The position numbers were made by a program, and so were the translations under genes. Under the pieces are notes generated by a model. It ran no database searches. It saw only the letters and a list, made by a program, of their open reading frames with translations, and was not told the origin of the DNA. Positions 1 through 8,634 of a stretch of DNA of 64,000 nt are shown here, in pieces. Source of the DNA: G963662675 sp963662675 (GTDB taxonomy: Bacteria > Bacteroidota > Bacteroidia > Bacteroidales > Prolixibacteraceae); assembly GCA_963662675.2 (NCBI GenBank), contig CAXXHP010000003.1, positions 1-64,000 of the forward strand, written 5' to 3'. Every line of letters starts with the position of its first letter. The stretch's first letter is position 1.

Positions 1-1427
1 CTCCAACCAAGAGAAAACAACTTCTATTATTCTTAACGATTTATCTCCTTTATTTAATTGGAATGTTCTTTTGCAAAGATATTAAGTGGGGTATCTATGA
101 TCTGAAAAAAAATATACCTTTTCTTATTATTCCCTTGGCTTTTTTTGTCGGGAAGCGTATAAGTTCCGATCAATTAAAAAAATTGTTACTTGTTTTTTCT
201 TTCTCGGTAGTTGCCTCTGCTTTCATTACTATTATTGGTTTTTATCTTAGTGACCAATCCTCTGTGTTGGATGCTCAGGAACAAGGTTTTATTCATCATA
301 TACGATTTAGTTTTCAAGTGATTTTTGCCATAGTAATATTATCTAATTTCTTTGTATTAGATAGAGTAACAATGGGGAGAATCTGGAAAGTGGGGGGAAT
401 TACAAGTATTCTATTTTTAGTCTTGTTTTTAGTTTGGCATCAATCCTTTACTGGGATTGTTACGTTTGTTTTAACTGCATTTTTAGGAATTACTATTATC
501 GTATTCAACCTAAGGAAAAAAGTATGGAAGAGGCTTGCTTGGACAACTTTGATATTATTGTTCGCAATTCCAGTCGGTTATTTATATTACGCTATTGAAA
601 AATTCTACGATGTTGATGCTGTAGAATTTTCTCAATTGGAGAAAGTAACGAGTCAAGGGAATAGCTATTCACATAATTTACAGAATAAGAAAACAGAAAA
701 TGGACATTATGTGGGATTATATTGGTGCGAAGAGGAGATGGAAAAAGCATGGGATAAACGTGCAAATATAAAATATTTAGAGATTGATAAAAATGGGTAC
801 CAAGTTAAGGAAACACTGGTAAGGTATCTTACTTCTATGAATCTGCGGAAAGATGCAGAAGGAATTCGGCAATTGAGCGTGGAGGATATAAGAAATATTG
901 AATCTGGAATAAGTAATTATATTTTGGCACAGAAGGGACTTTCGCTATATCCTCGCATTTATGTTAGTATATGGGAATTAGATACATATTTTAAAACGGG
1001 TTACGCAAACAACCAATCATTATCCCAGCGTATGGAATATGGCAAAGCTGCGATTACAATAATTAAAGAAAATTTTTGGGTTGGAGTAGGGACTGGAAAT
1101 TGGAAAAAAGCATATTACGATGCTTATGTGAAAAATAAATCTCAAATGGATGCAGAACGATATGCGGATGCTCATAATCAGTATTTGAATTATTGGGTGA
1201 AATTTGGTTTTCTGGGCCTAATGTGGATATTGTTTGCAATTATGTATCCAGTTATAAAAACCAAAGCGTATAAGAATCCTGTATTTTTATTATTCTTAGT
1301 TAGTATGCTTATTGGCAATATGGGTGACTCAAATTTTGAAACCCATGTTGGAAGTAGCTTTTTTGTATTGTTTTATTGTTTGTTTATTTCTGCCGAAGAA
1401 ATGAAGTTAGAGACATCGCATATATAG
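1..1427 (+). CDS. O-antigen ligase family membrane protein (5' partial)
   Basis: Polytopic inner-membrane protein of the O-antigen ligase/polymerase (Wzy_C-like) superfamily, expected to join or polymerise surface glycans on the periplasmic side. The reading frame is open from base 3 through the ATG at 63, and the residues before that ATG (LLLFLTIYLLYLIG) are a membrane segment, so the gene begins outside the window and the ATG at 63 is internal. Several hydrophobic segments precede a soluble loop at about residues 185-310 (numbered from the ATG at 63), and more follow. The loop holds NGHYV, CEEE and LRKDAEGIRQL, as remembered from Bacteroidota members of this family, and the C-terminal part has GVGTGNWKKAY and DAHNQYLNYWVKFG, which match the conserved ligase motif region. 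Acceptor substrate cannot be told. Confidence 0.8.
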   Translation, partial: PTKRKQLLLFLTIYLLYLIGMFFCKDIKWGIYDLKKNIPFLIIPLAFFVGKRISSDQLKKLLLVFSFSVVASAFITIIGFYLSDQSSVLDAQEQGFIHHIRFSFQVIFAIVILSNFFVLDRVTMGRIWKVGGITSILFLVLFLVWHQSFTGIVTFVLTAFLGITIIVFNLRKKVWKRLAWTTLILLFAIPVGYLYYAIEKFYDVDAVEFSQLEKVTSQGNSYSHNLQNKKTENGHYVGLYWCEEEMEKAWDKRANIKYLEIDKNGYQVKETLVRYLTSMNLRKDAEGIRQLSVEDIRNIESGISNYILAQKGLSLYPRIYVSIWELDTYFKTGYANNQSLSQRMEYGKAAITIIKENFWVGVGTGNWKKAYYDAYVKNKSQMDAERYADAHNQYLNYWVKFGFLGLMWILFAIMYPVIKTKAYKNPVFLLFLVSMLIGNMGDSNFETHVGSSFFVLFYCLFISAEEMKLETSHI

Positions 1428-1575
1428 TCCTCTCGGATTTTCTTTATGGATTGGAGCTATCAGAAGTTGAGAAAAGCCATTTCCTTTAGAGCTAATATTT
1501 CGTGTAATTGACTTTTAATTTGAAAACAATTGAGTATTTGCCTTGTTCTTCTTTTTGAAAACAAAATCTCGTAAA

Positions 1576-2280
1576 ATGGAAAGAAGAAATTTTATAAGCG
1601 TTGTCGGTACTGTTGCTATGGCAACTCCAATTGTGGGATCTGCATTGACAGCTTGTAGTAGTGAAAGTAAGACGTTTGAAGGACATGTTTTTCCTGAACT
1701 ACCTTATGCCTATAATGCGTTGGAGCCATATATTGATGCCCAAACCATGGAGTTGCACTACGATAAACATCACCGTGGCTATTTTAGCAAGTTTACTGCA
1801 GCAATTGAAGGAACCGATGCGGTTTCATTGACAATGGAAGATGTTTTCGAAAAGATTTCTGAATATGGACCTGCTGTTCGAAATAACGGAGGCGGGTATT
1901 ATAATCATAAATTATTTTGGGAAAATATGAGCCCCGAAAAAACTACTATTTCGGAGTCATTGAAGGAAGCCATAAATGCGGACTTTGGATCAGTTGATCA
2001 ATTGAAAGATGAATTTTCCAAAGCAGCAAAAACGCATTTTGGAAGTGGATGGGCTTGGCTTGCAGTTGGTGATGATGGCAAATTATTTGTAGCATCAACA
2101 GGCAATCAGGATAATCCGTTGATGAGTGACGCCGTAAAAAAAGGAAAACCCTTGCTTACCATTGATGTTTGGGAACACGCTTACTACTTGCATTATCAAA
2201 ACAAAAGAGCTGAATATGTTGATAATTTCTGGAATGTTATTAATTGGGAAGAAGTGAATCGAAGATACGAGACTATCTAA
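1576..2280 (+). CDS. Exported Fe/Mn superoxide dismutase, predicted lipoprotein
   Basis: Converts superoxide to H2O2 and O2. Metal ligands are visible: His in ELHYDKHH, His in YYNHKLFW, and Asp and His in DVWEHAYY. The Gln in STGNQDNP sits where Mn-type enzymes carry their active-site Gln, so Mn or cambialistic use is more likely than strict Fe. The start is placed at ATG 1576 rather than an upstream in-frame ATG, because MERRNF begins a signal: twin arginine (R3, R4), hydrophobic core, and lipobox LTAC with Cys27. This predicts Tat and/or lipoprotein export, which is unusual for SOD, generally a cytoplasmic enzyme. The mature domain is full length. It is a single gene followed by its own hairpin terminator. 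Confidence 0.88.
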   Translation: MERRNFISVVGTVAMATPIVGSALTACSSESKTFEGHVFPELPYAYNALEPYIDAQTMELHYDKHHRGYFSKFTAAIEGTDAVSLTMEDVFEKISEYGPAVRNNGGGYYNHKLFWENMSPEKTTISESLKEAINADFGSVDQLKDEFSKAAKTHFGSGWAWLAVGDDGKLFVASTGNQDNPLMSDAVKKGKPLLTIDVWEHAYYLHYQNKRAEYVDNFWNVINWEEVNRRYETI

Positions 2281-2285
2281 TTTTG

Positions 2286-2311
2286 AAAACCGGTTTTTAA
2301 CCGGTTTTTTT
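2286..2311 (+). terminator. Rho-independent terminator after the SOD gene
   Basis: Perfect 8-bp stem AAAACCGG (2286-2293) and CCGGTTTT (2301-2308) with a 7-base loop, running into seven or more T. It ends SOD transcription and sits just ahead of the next operon. Confidence 0.85.
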
Positions 2312-2339
2312 GTTACTTTGAGTTTCAGAATAAAAAATA

Positions 2340-3131
2340 ATGATTAGATCTATTACATTAATTGGAGCTGGGAATTTGGCGACACAGCTAGGGAAGGTGC
2401 TTGTAAAAGCAGGGTTGGAAATTGTGCAGGTTTATAGTAGAACTGAACAATCGGCTAAGGAGTTGGCCTTGCTATTGAATGCAGACTTCACGAATAACAC
2501 GAATGAAATTAATTTGACTTCTGATTTAATTATCATTGCCATAAAAGATGGTGCCATTACTAATATTCTTACTCAAATAGACTGCAAAAATACGTTTATT
2601 GTACACACTGCAGGGAGCATTCCAATGAGCTTGTTGAGCAATTTTAGTACTCAATATGGTGTTTTTTATCCGCTCCAAACCTTCTCAAAGTCGAGGGATG
2701 TTGATTTCTATGAAATACCACTTTGTTTGGAGGCAAGTTCTCCTGAACTTTTGGAGGAGTTGAAAAAGTTAGCGGGATTAATCTCAAGAAATATACATGT
2801 AATCGATTCTGTTCAACGAGAAACGTTACATGTATCAGCTGTTTTTGCCAATAATTTCGTTAACCACTTATACCTTTTAAGTGATCAATTGCTTGCCATG
2901 CAGGGTATTAGTTTCGATCTTCTAAAGCCGCTTATTAAAGAAACGGCTGCAAAAGTTGAAGAGCTTAGTCCTTATGACGCACAAACAGGACCTGCCAAAA
3001 GATTTGATGAAACAATTATTAATAAACATATAAAGCTATTGGATAAACAACCTGAACTCAGGAAAATCTATAGTTTTGTGTCTGAAAGTATTTTTCAAGC
3101 ACATAAAAAGAGCGATAATGACATTCTTTAA
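2340..3131 (+). CDS. Rossmann-fold and DUF2520 domain protein
   Basis: NAD(P)-binding protein of unknown reaction. The N-terminus reads LIGAGNLATQLG, a GxGxxA-type dinucleotide loop at residues 7-12, in a domain resembling F420/NADP oxidoreductases and 6-phosphogluconate-dehydrogenase-like folds. A helical C-terminal DUF2520 domain follows (about residues 130-255), with HVSAVFANNFVNHLY as its clearest motif. Its last 14 bases overlap the start of the KdsC-like gene, so the two are probably translationally coupled. From memory, this gene often precedes a KdsC-like phosphatase and Maf in Bacteroidota. The substrate is unknown. Confidence 0.85.
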   Translation: MIRSITLIGAGNLATQLGKVLVKAGLEIVQVYSRTEQSAKELALLLNADFTNNTNEINLTSDLIIIAIKDGAITNILTQIDCKNTFIVHTAGSIPMSLLSNFSTQYGVFYPLQTFSKSRDVDFYEIPLCLEASSPELLEELKKLAGLISRNIHVIDSVQRETLHVSAVFANNFVNHLYLLSDQLLAMQGISFDLLKPLIKETAAKVEELSPYDAQTGPAKRFDETIINKHIKLLDKQPELRKIYSFVSESIFQAHKKSDNDIL

Positions 3132-3648
3132 AGAAAAACTCGAACAGGTTAAGGCATTGGTTTTTGATGTAGATGGTGTGCTTTCGTCTGATATGTCTCC
3201 ACTAAATGAAGATGGAGACCCTGTTAGAACCGCGAATGTGAAGGATGGCTATGCCATACGAAACGCTATAAATATGGGATACCACATAGCGATAATTTCA
3301 GGCGGCGCAGTTGATCGTGTACGTTTGCGGTACGAAAAACTGGGAGTCTCTCATATTTACATGGGGGTTCGTAATAAGGTTGAATGTCTGCATGATTTCC
3401 TTGAAAAAACGGGGGTAACAGCTGATGAAGTTCTTTATATGGGAGATGACCTAATTGATTACCAAATTATGGATCAGGTGGGCGTTCCAACTTGTCCGAT
3501 TGATGCAGTGGCTGAGATTAAAGAAATTTCTTTATATATTTCAGAGAAAAAAGGTGGCGAAGGGTGTGCTCGTGATGTATTGGAACAAGTCATGAAATCG
3601 CAAGGTACATGGATTAATGCAAAAACATATTATTGGAGGTCAACTTGA
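3118..3648 (+). CDS. HAD-family phosphatase, KdsC-like
   Basis: Cytoplasmic haloacid-dehalogenase phosphatase of the KdsC (3-deoxy-D-manno-octulosonate-8-phosphate phosphatase) type, small and capless at 176 residues. The catalytic loop is FDVDGVL near residue 15, with both Asp present. Motif II lies in IISGG, and motif III/IV in MGDDLIDYQIMDQVG. KdsC frees Kdo for lipopolysaccharide core synthesis, but several Bacteroidota paralogues are untested. ATG 3118 is chosen because the HAD domain starts directly after it; an upstream in-frame ATG at 3076 would lie wholly inside the previous gene. Its stop codon overlaps the maf start (ATGA, 3648). Confidence 0.85.
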   Translation: MTFFKEKLEQVKALVFDVDGVLSSDMSPLNEDGDPVRTANVKDGYAIRNAINMGYHIAIISGGAVDRVRLRYEKLGVSHIYMGVRNKVECLHDFLEKTGVTADEVLYMGDDLIDYQIMDQVGVPTCPIDAVAEIKEISLYISEKKGGEGCARDVLEQVMKSQGTWINAKTYYWRST

Positions 3649-4229
3649 TGGTACTGAGTAATCTGAAAAAATACAAGCTTATTTTAGCATCAAAATCACC
3701 AAGACGTCAACAATTGATGCGTGATTTGGGACTCGATTTTGAGGTGCGCCAAGCTGATTTGGATGAGTTTTATCCTGAAGAATTGGGAATGACTGCCATT
3801 CCTGTATTTTTGGCTCAGTTGAAAGCAGATCACTTAAAGGATAGTATGAAAGACGATGAACTTTTAATTACTGCAGATACGATTGTTTGGAGAGACAATA
3901 ACGTTTTAGGAAAGCCCACAGACCGGAAAGAAGCTATAGAAATGCTTCAGGGATTATCAGGCCATCAACATCAGGTTATTACCGGAATGCATCTTCAATC
4001 CAAAACAAAAAAAATCTCATTTCATGCCGTAACAGAAGTTTGGTTTGATGATTTGACTGACGAGGAAATAATCTATTATGTTGATAAGTATAAACCCTAC
4101 GATAAAGCTGGAGGATATGGTATTCAAGAGTGGATTGGTTTTGTAGGTGTTAATAAGATTGAAGGATCATTTTATAATGTAATGGGCTTACCTCTACATA
4201 AGCTTTACCAATACCTCAAAGAATTTTAG
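3648..4229 (+). CDS. maf: Maf-like nucleotide pyrophosphatase
   Basis: House-cleaning enzyme that hydrolyses non-canonical or surplus nucleoside triphosphates (Maf/HAM1 superfamily; the YhdE-type subgroup acts on dTTP/UTP). The signature ILASKSPRRQQLM near the N-terminus contains the conserved SxSPRR loop; later motifs ITADTIVW, GKP, LSGHQHQVITG and YDKAGGYGIQ are all present, and the length (193 residues) is normal. The start is ATG 3648, which overlaps the KdsC stop and has a rare good Shine-Dalgarno, GGAGGT, at 3635-3640. A TTG five codons upstream is less likely. Third gene of the DUF2520-KdsC-Maf operon. Confidence 0.93.
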   Translation: MVLSNLKKYKLILASKSPRRQQLMRDLGLDFEVRQADLDEFYPEELGMTAIPVFLAQLKADHLKDSMKDDELLITADTIVWRDNNVLGKPTDRKEAIEMLQGLSGHQHQVITGMHLQSKTKKISFHAVTEVWFDDLTDEEIIYYVDKYKPYDKAGGYGIQEWIGFVGVNKIEGSFYNVMGLPLHKLYQYLKEF

Positions 4230-4263
4230 ATCGCATAGAAATTGTCCGGGAATAATCGATCCC

Positions 4264-4296
4264 TTTGGTGTCAACTTTTTTGTGTCATTAATGTTG
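4264..4296 (+). promoter_or_regulatory. Candidate Bacteroidota-type promoter for the S46 peptidase
   Basis: TTTG at 4264-4267 and TAATGTTG at 4289-4296, 21 bases apart. The second box differs from the TAnnTTTG consensus at one position. It lies 40 bases before the gene; no experimental support. Confidence 0.3.
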
Positions 4297-4336
4297 AGAG
4301 AAAAAACGAAAACGGAATTCAACTAATTTTATCCGT

Positions 4337-6478
4337 ATGACAAAAATCCAACTTAGTATTTTATTTCTGTTAATCTCCAGTTACTTGTATGCCCACGAAG
4401 GAATGTGGGTTCCTACGTTACTCGATAAATACAATATCGAGGAAATGCAACAAATGGGATTTAAACTTACGACAGAAGATATATATAGCATAAACCAAAA
4501 CAGCATGAAAGACGCTGTTGTTCTGTTTGGGAGTGGATGTACCGGAGAGATGGTATCTTCGGAAGGGCTACTTTTCACAAATCATCACTGTGGTTATTCA
4601 TACATTCAGTCTCATAGTACTCTTGAGAACGACTACCTTACTAATGGTTTTTGGGCAATGTCGAAAGATGAAGAATTAAGTAATCCGGGGTTGAAAGTTA
4701 GGTTTTTAGAGTACATGGCAGATGTCACGGATTCAGTAATGGCTGGTACGGATGGGCTGGAAGAAAGTGCATTGTCTGAAAAAATTGCTGATAATATTCA
4801 GGCAATTGAAAACGAGGCTAGTGATAGTACTAAATATGAAGCCATCGTAAAACCCCTGTTTTATGGGAATCAGTACTTTGTGTATGTATATAAAGTATAT
4901 ACAGATGTCCGTTTGGTTGGTGCACCACCATCTGCAATTGGGAAATTTGGTGGTGATACAGATAATTGGATGTGGCCACGTCATACTGGAGATTTTTCAG
5001 TTTTCAGGGTCTATGCTGATGAAAATAATGAACCGGCTGATTATTCTCCATATAATGTGCCATATCAATCGAAATCTTTCTTGCCAATTTCTTTAAAAGG
5101 GGTGGAGCAGAATGATTTTGTCATGATTTATGGTTTCCCTGGGAGTACCGAACAATATTTACCATCCGAAGCAGTCGAGTTGGTTATGAACCAAAGCGAT
5201 CCGGATAGGGTTAAGATTCGGACTGAGAAACTGAATATTCTATCTAAACACATGGAGGCTGAGCCCAAAGTGCGTATTCAGTATGCTTCAAAATATGCTC
5301 GTGCTAGTAATTCATGGAAACGTTGGCAGGGAGAGATAAAAGGACTTCAGCGCATGGATGCCCTTGCAATAAAAGAATCTTTTGAAAATGAATTTCAGAA
5401 TTGGTATGGGAAAAACGATTCGTTGAAAACAATATATTCGGAGTTATTATCCAATTTTGAGGAACAATATTCAGAATTAAGGGATTACAACCGGGCTTAC
5501 AATTATTACTCCGAAATTGTGTCACAGGGAACCGATGTGCTATCATTAGTTCGGAGTTTTTCTCAAATAGGGAAAAGCTGGTCTAGTAAGGATGAAGAAG
5601 ACCGGCAACAATACATCGAAAAACTTCAAGAAGAAATACAGGATCATTTTAAAAATTATAATCTGGAAACAGATCAGGAGGTTTTTATTCGTTTAATAAA
5701 TCAACTAAAGGCAGATCTGGATCCGATTTATTTACCTGAAAAATTCCATGAGCTATTGGAGTCAAATACGGATGAAGGGTTGCGAAAAAAAGTGTATCAA
5801 AAATCAAAATTTACGAACCAAGAGAAACTTCTAGCTTTGGTCGGAAATTTGAATGATGCTAAAATTAGAAAGTTAGAGAAAGATCCGATAATGCTGATGT
5901 ATTTGGATTTGATTGATTATTACAGATCTAATATTGCCTCAAAATATAATGCCATTCAATCTGAAATTGAAACTCTGCAAAAAACATATATGGCCGGAAT
6001 TATGGAGATGAAGCAGGGGCAAACTTTGTACCCGGATGCAAATCTTACTTTAAGAGTGGCTTATGGAAAAGTTGAAGGTTATCAGCCTTTAGATGGGGTT
6101 AATTATAAACATTACACAACACTAAAGGGCATTGTTGAAAAAGATAATCAGGATGTGTACGATTATAAAGTTCCCCAGAGATTAAAGGATTTATACCAAA
6201 GTAAGGATTTTGGAGACTATGGAAAAGACGGGGAGATGCCGGTTGCTTTTACTGCTTCGGTACATACTACAGGGGGAAATTCGGGCAGTCCGGCCATTAA
6301 TGCGAACGGTGAACTCATTGGGTTAAATTTTGACCGTTGCTGGGAAGGTACAATGAGCGATATCATCTTTGATCCGGATCAATGTCGTAACATCATGGTT
6401 GATGTTCGGTATGTTCTTTTTTTGATTGACAAGTTTGCCGGAGCTGGCTATTTGCTAGATGAAATGCAGATCCGTTAA
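4337..6478 (+). CDS. S46 family dipeptidyl peptidase, DPP11-like (Asp/Glu-specific)
   Basis: Periplasmic serine exopeptidase that removes dipeptides from peptide N-termini, used in protein catabolism. Signal peptide at residues 1-19 (cut before HEGMW). Chymotrypsin-like triad: His84 in LLFTNHHCG, Asp in WPRHTGDFS, and Ser in TTGGNSGSP. Exactly 18 residues after the catalytic Ser is Arg (GLNFDRCWEG). In Porphyromonas gingivalis DPP11 the equivalent Arg673 (Ser655+18) gives specificity for Asp/Glu at P1, whereas DPP7 has Gly there, so acidic specificity is inferred. The length, 713 residues, is normal. Single gene, convergent with the outer-membrane protein downstream. Confidence 0.93.
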   Translation: MTKIQLSILFLLISSYLYAHEGMWVPTLLDKYNIEEMQQMGFKLTTEDIYSINQNSMKDAVVLFGSGCTGEMVSSEGLLFTNHHCGYSYIQSHSTLENDYLTNGFWAMSKDEELSNPGLKVRFLEYMADVTDSVMAGTDGLEESALSEKIADNIQAIENEASDSTKYEAIVKPLFYGNQYFVYVYKVYTDVRLVGAPPSAIGKFGGDTDNWMWPRHTGDFSVFRVYADENNEPADYSPYNVPYQSKSFLPISLKGVEQNDFVMIYGFPGSTEQYLPSEAVELVMNQSDPDRVKIRTEKLNILSKHMEAEPKVRIQYASKYARASNSWKRWQGEIKGLQRMDALAIKESFENEFQNWYGKNDSLKTIYSELLSNFEEQYSELRDYNRAYNYYSEIVSQGTDVLSLVRSFSQIGKSWSSKDEEDRQQYIEKLQEEIQDHFKNYNLETDQEVFIRLINQLKADLDPIYLPEKFHELLESNTDEGLRKKVYQKSKFTNQEKLLALVGNLNDAKIRKLEKDPIMLMYLDLIDYYRSNIASKYNAIQSEIETLQKTYMAGIMEMKQGQTLYPDANLTLRVAYGKVEGYQPLDGVNYKHYTTLKGIVEKDNQDVYDYKVPQRLKDLYQSKDFGDYGKDGEMPVAFTASVHTTGGNSGSPAINANGELIGLNFDRCWEGTMSDIIFDPDQCRNIMVDVRYVLFLIDKFAGAGYLLDEMQIR

Positions 6479-6516
6479 GTTTAATGGGGGACTTCCTCAA
6501 ACCATCGTTATCGATT

Positions 6517-7509
6517 TTAATTGGAAGTGTTGCCAAACTTATATACCAATGATAATTGCTGAGATTGGTCCAATGTGCTTCCATTGATCAGATGGAACGA
6601 AATATTAAAGCGTCCTTGTATGTTATCATAATTAATGAATTTCCAATAAATATCTGTGCGTAAATAACTTTCCGCATCATAAAAACGGTCACCGTTCATC
6701 AAATTGTGTCCATTACCTTGGTGGAATGTTGTTTTAAGTGCAAAGTCTTTGCTTTCACCATAAAATTCTCCTATAAAACTCAGTCCGGTAATATAACCGC
6801 CAGTAATACCACGTTCACGAAGAGATGATTCTAGGAACCCAACTTTGATGTATGCTCTTTTAAGAGGTACAATCTTCTCCAAATCACTTCCCAGAAAAAG
6901 TGCCATCCCCAAGTTGTCGCTAATGTGTTCTCCCTCAAGTTGAATGCCTTTGTTTGCATAATGGAACATCAATAAATAATTTTCAAAGAAGAAAGAGCTT
7001 AGTTGTATTTTGCCTGAAAAACCCGCCATAAAGGTTTCCCTCTTGTTGTCTGTTTGCCGGCTTGTCCAATCTACAAAACCACTTTGGTTGCCCCACACCC
7101 ATTTGTATTCCCCATACATTCCTTCTAAATTAGGTCGATAGTAATTTAGAGTATCTGTAAGTAAGGCAAGTGGATAATTAATTAAATTCATGCGCGGGAA
7201 AGCCCCAAAATAGAACGTTTTCCGATTGTCTGAATATCGGTAATATGCTGTCAGTTTTGGTTTCAGATCATCTATCTCGCTCCCAAATTCATACATATGA
7301 CTTAGGCCGACCCTGAATTGGTGCTTTTCTTCCAGAGTTGTTCCAATTTCGAAACTGCTTCGTTCTCCTAAAATTGTTTGTGGAGTAGCATACTCTCGGG
7401 AATATTCTCTGTTATCCCCAATGCCATGAAAAAGAACAGAATATTCTAATTTTTGAGCAAAGGTTGACACTGAAAGAAGCATGATGGTCGCGAAAAGAAT
7501 TAAGCGCAT
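6517..7509 (-). CDS. Predicted outer-membrane beta-barrel protein, unknown function
   Basis: Family not recognised. A signal peptide is clear (MRLILFATIMLLSVSTFAQ, cut after AQ). The remainder alternates polar and aromatic residues in short strands, and it ends in SLVYKFGNTSN, an aromatic-rich terminal strand, as in barrels or porins. Repeated strand pairs such as TAYYRYSDNRKTFYFGAF and SAFSSFFF-type segments support a barrel of about 300 residues. It stands alone between convergent and same-strand neighbours. It may be a marker-type surface protein; nothing indicates a substrate. Confidence 0.65.
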   Translation of the reverse strand: MRLILFATIMLLSVSTFAQKLEYSVLFHGIGDNREYSREYATPQTILGERSSFEIGTTLEEKHQFRVGLSHMYEFGSEIDDLKPKLTAYYRYSDNRKTFYFGAFPRMNLINYPLALLTDTLNYYRPNLEGMYGEYKWVWGNQSGFVDWTSRQTDNKRETFMAGFSGKIQLSSFFFENYLLMFHYANKGIQLEGEHISDNLGMALFLGSDLEKIVPLKRAYIKVGFLESSLRERGITGGYITGLSFIGEFYGESKDFALKTTFHQGNGHNLMNGDRFYDAESYLRTDIYWKFINYDNIQGRFNISFHLINGSTLDQSQQLSLVYKFGNTSN

Positions 7510-7620
7510 GGTGTCTGGTTTTTCATTATTGTTTACAAAGGAAAAATAAAAATATGATTATGCCTACGCTTTTTTTAATTTAGTCAGTAGGTGAATTAAA
7601 GTTGTCTGGCAGCTAAAATA

Positions 7621-8436
7621 TTAATCACACAAAACATACATATCTTTTTTGGGATTGATGCAGAGCACAGGAAGTGTGCCTGCTTTTTTTATGATTTTAG
7701 TTTCAGGCAACCCAATCATTAGGTCTAACAGGCTGATATGTTGGCTTGATGGAATAATTAGTATGTCAAAATTATTTTTTTTGCATACATCGAGTGCTTC
7801 AAAAGGTAATCCAAAACTTCCTTTTGCTGCAGGTTTAAACAGCACATCTAAGTGTAGTTTGTATAGTAGTTGTTCAATGAAGACTGTGTTGTTTCTAGTT
7901 CGCTTCTTCAAATCTTTGTTTTTTTCAGAGGCAACCATAACTTCAATCTCAGACTTGTTAAACCGCCCAAAATACGAAGCCCACAGCGAGGTCTCTTTCA
8001 TTACTCTCCGGAAATCAACAGGTAAAATAACTCGTTTATATTGTAAGAATTCGCGATTACTCCCTTTGACAAATAAGAATGGAATCTGGCTTTGTTGAAG
8101 TGCCGGAAGTTTCTTTTTAATATTTTCTGAAGTTAACACAAGCATTACCCCATCATACTGTTCAGCAATACGATCTATGTTTTGTTGCAAAGTTCCTTTA
8201 AGGGTAAGACTTGAAATTGTCATTTTGGGAAGGTCATTTTTCAATTTTCTGATAATTGTTCCCAAAGCTTTTTGTGCCGGAAGCTTCTTCTCTTTTGCGT
8301 TTTTACCCAAAGCGTGAAACAGACAAAGTTCTTTATCAAAAATTGCTGCCATTCGGACTCCATGTATGATTGTGTCATTCATGTTTTCCGAAAAATCGCA
8401 ATGAACCATTATTCGTTGTTCCGAAGTGTTACTCAT
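7621..8436 (-). CDS. Universal stress protein family, tandem-domain
   Basis: Cytoplasmic protein of 271 residues with two UspA-type halves. The first begins RIMVHCDFSENMNDTIIHG; the second begins KRVILPVDFRRVMKETSLWASYF. Both have the beta-strand plus acidic-residue start of the fold and end with LFVKG and LPVLCINP, typical last strands. The ATP-binding motif G-x2-G-x9-G-(S/T) of nucleotide-binding members is not evident in either half, so this may be a non-ATP type. It is divergent from the first esterase unit. Role: probably stress or energy-starvation response, by family only. Confidence 0.75.
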   Translation of the reverse strand: MSNTSEQRIMVHCDFSENMNDTIIHGVRMAAIFDKELCLFHALGKNAKEKKLPAQKALGTIIRKLKNDLPKMTISSLTLKGTLQQNIDRIAEQYDGVMLVLTSENIKKKLPALQQSQIPFLFVKGSNREFLQYKRVILPVDFRRVMKETSLWASYFGRFNKSEIEVMVASEKNKDLKKRTRNNTVFIEQLLYKLHLDVLFKPAAKGSFGLPFEALDVCKKNNFDILIIPSSQHISLLDLMIGLPETKIIKKAGTLPVLCINPKKDMYVLCD

Positions 8437-8516
8437 AGAAATGCTAAAATAGTAAAGACCATAGACAAAAATGAGATTCCCAATCGTTTTTATTGTTGAA
8501 ATGTCTATGAAATCAA

Positions 8517-8547
8517 TCTGAAAACCTTGTACATAATAGTATCTTCG
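8517..8547 (+). promoter_or_regulatory. Candidate promoter of esterase copy 1
   Basis: TCTG at 8517-8520, a 19-base spacer, then TATCTTCG at 8540-8547; each box has one mismatch to TTTG/TAnnTTTG. It falls in the block conserved ahead of copy 2, which supports function. Weak evidence. Confidence 0.3.
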
Positions 8548-8634
8548 TAGAAGCGAATAAATAAAACGAATAATATCTCCCTAATAATTTGAACGTAATA
8601 AACATCAATTAATAATAAATCAACTATTTAAATT

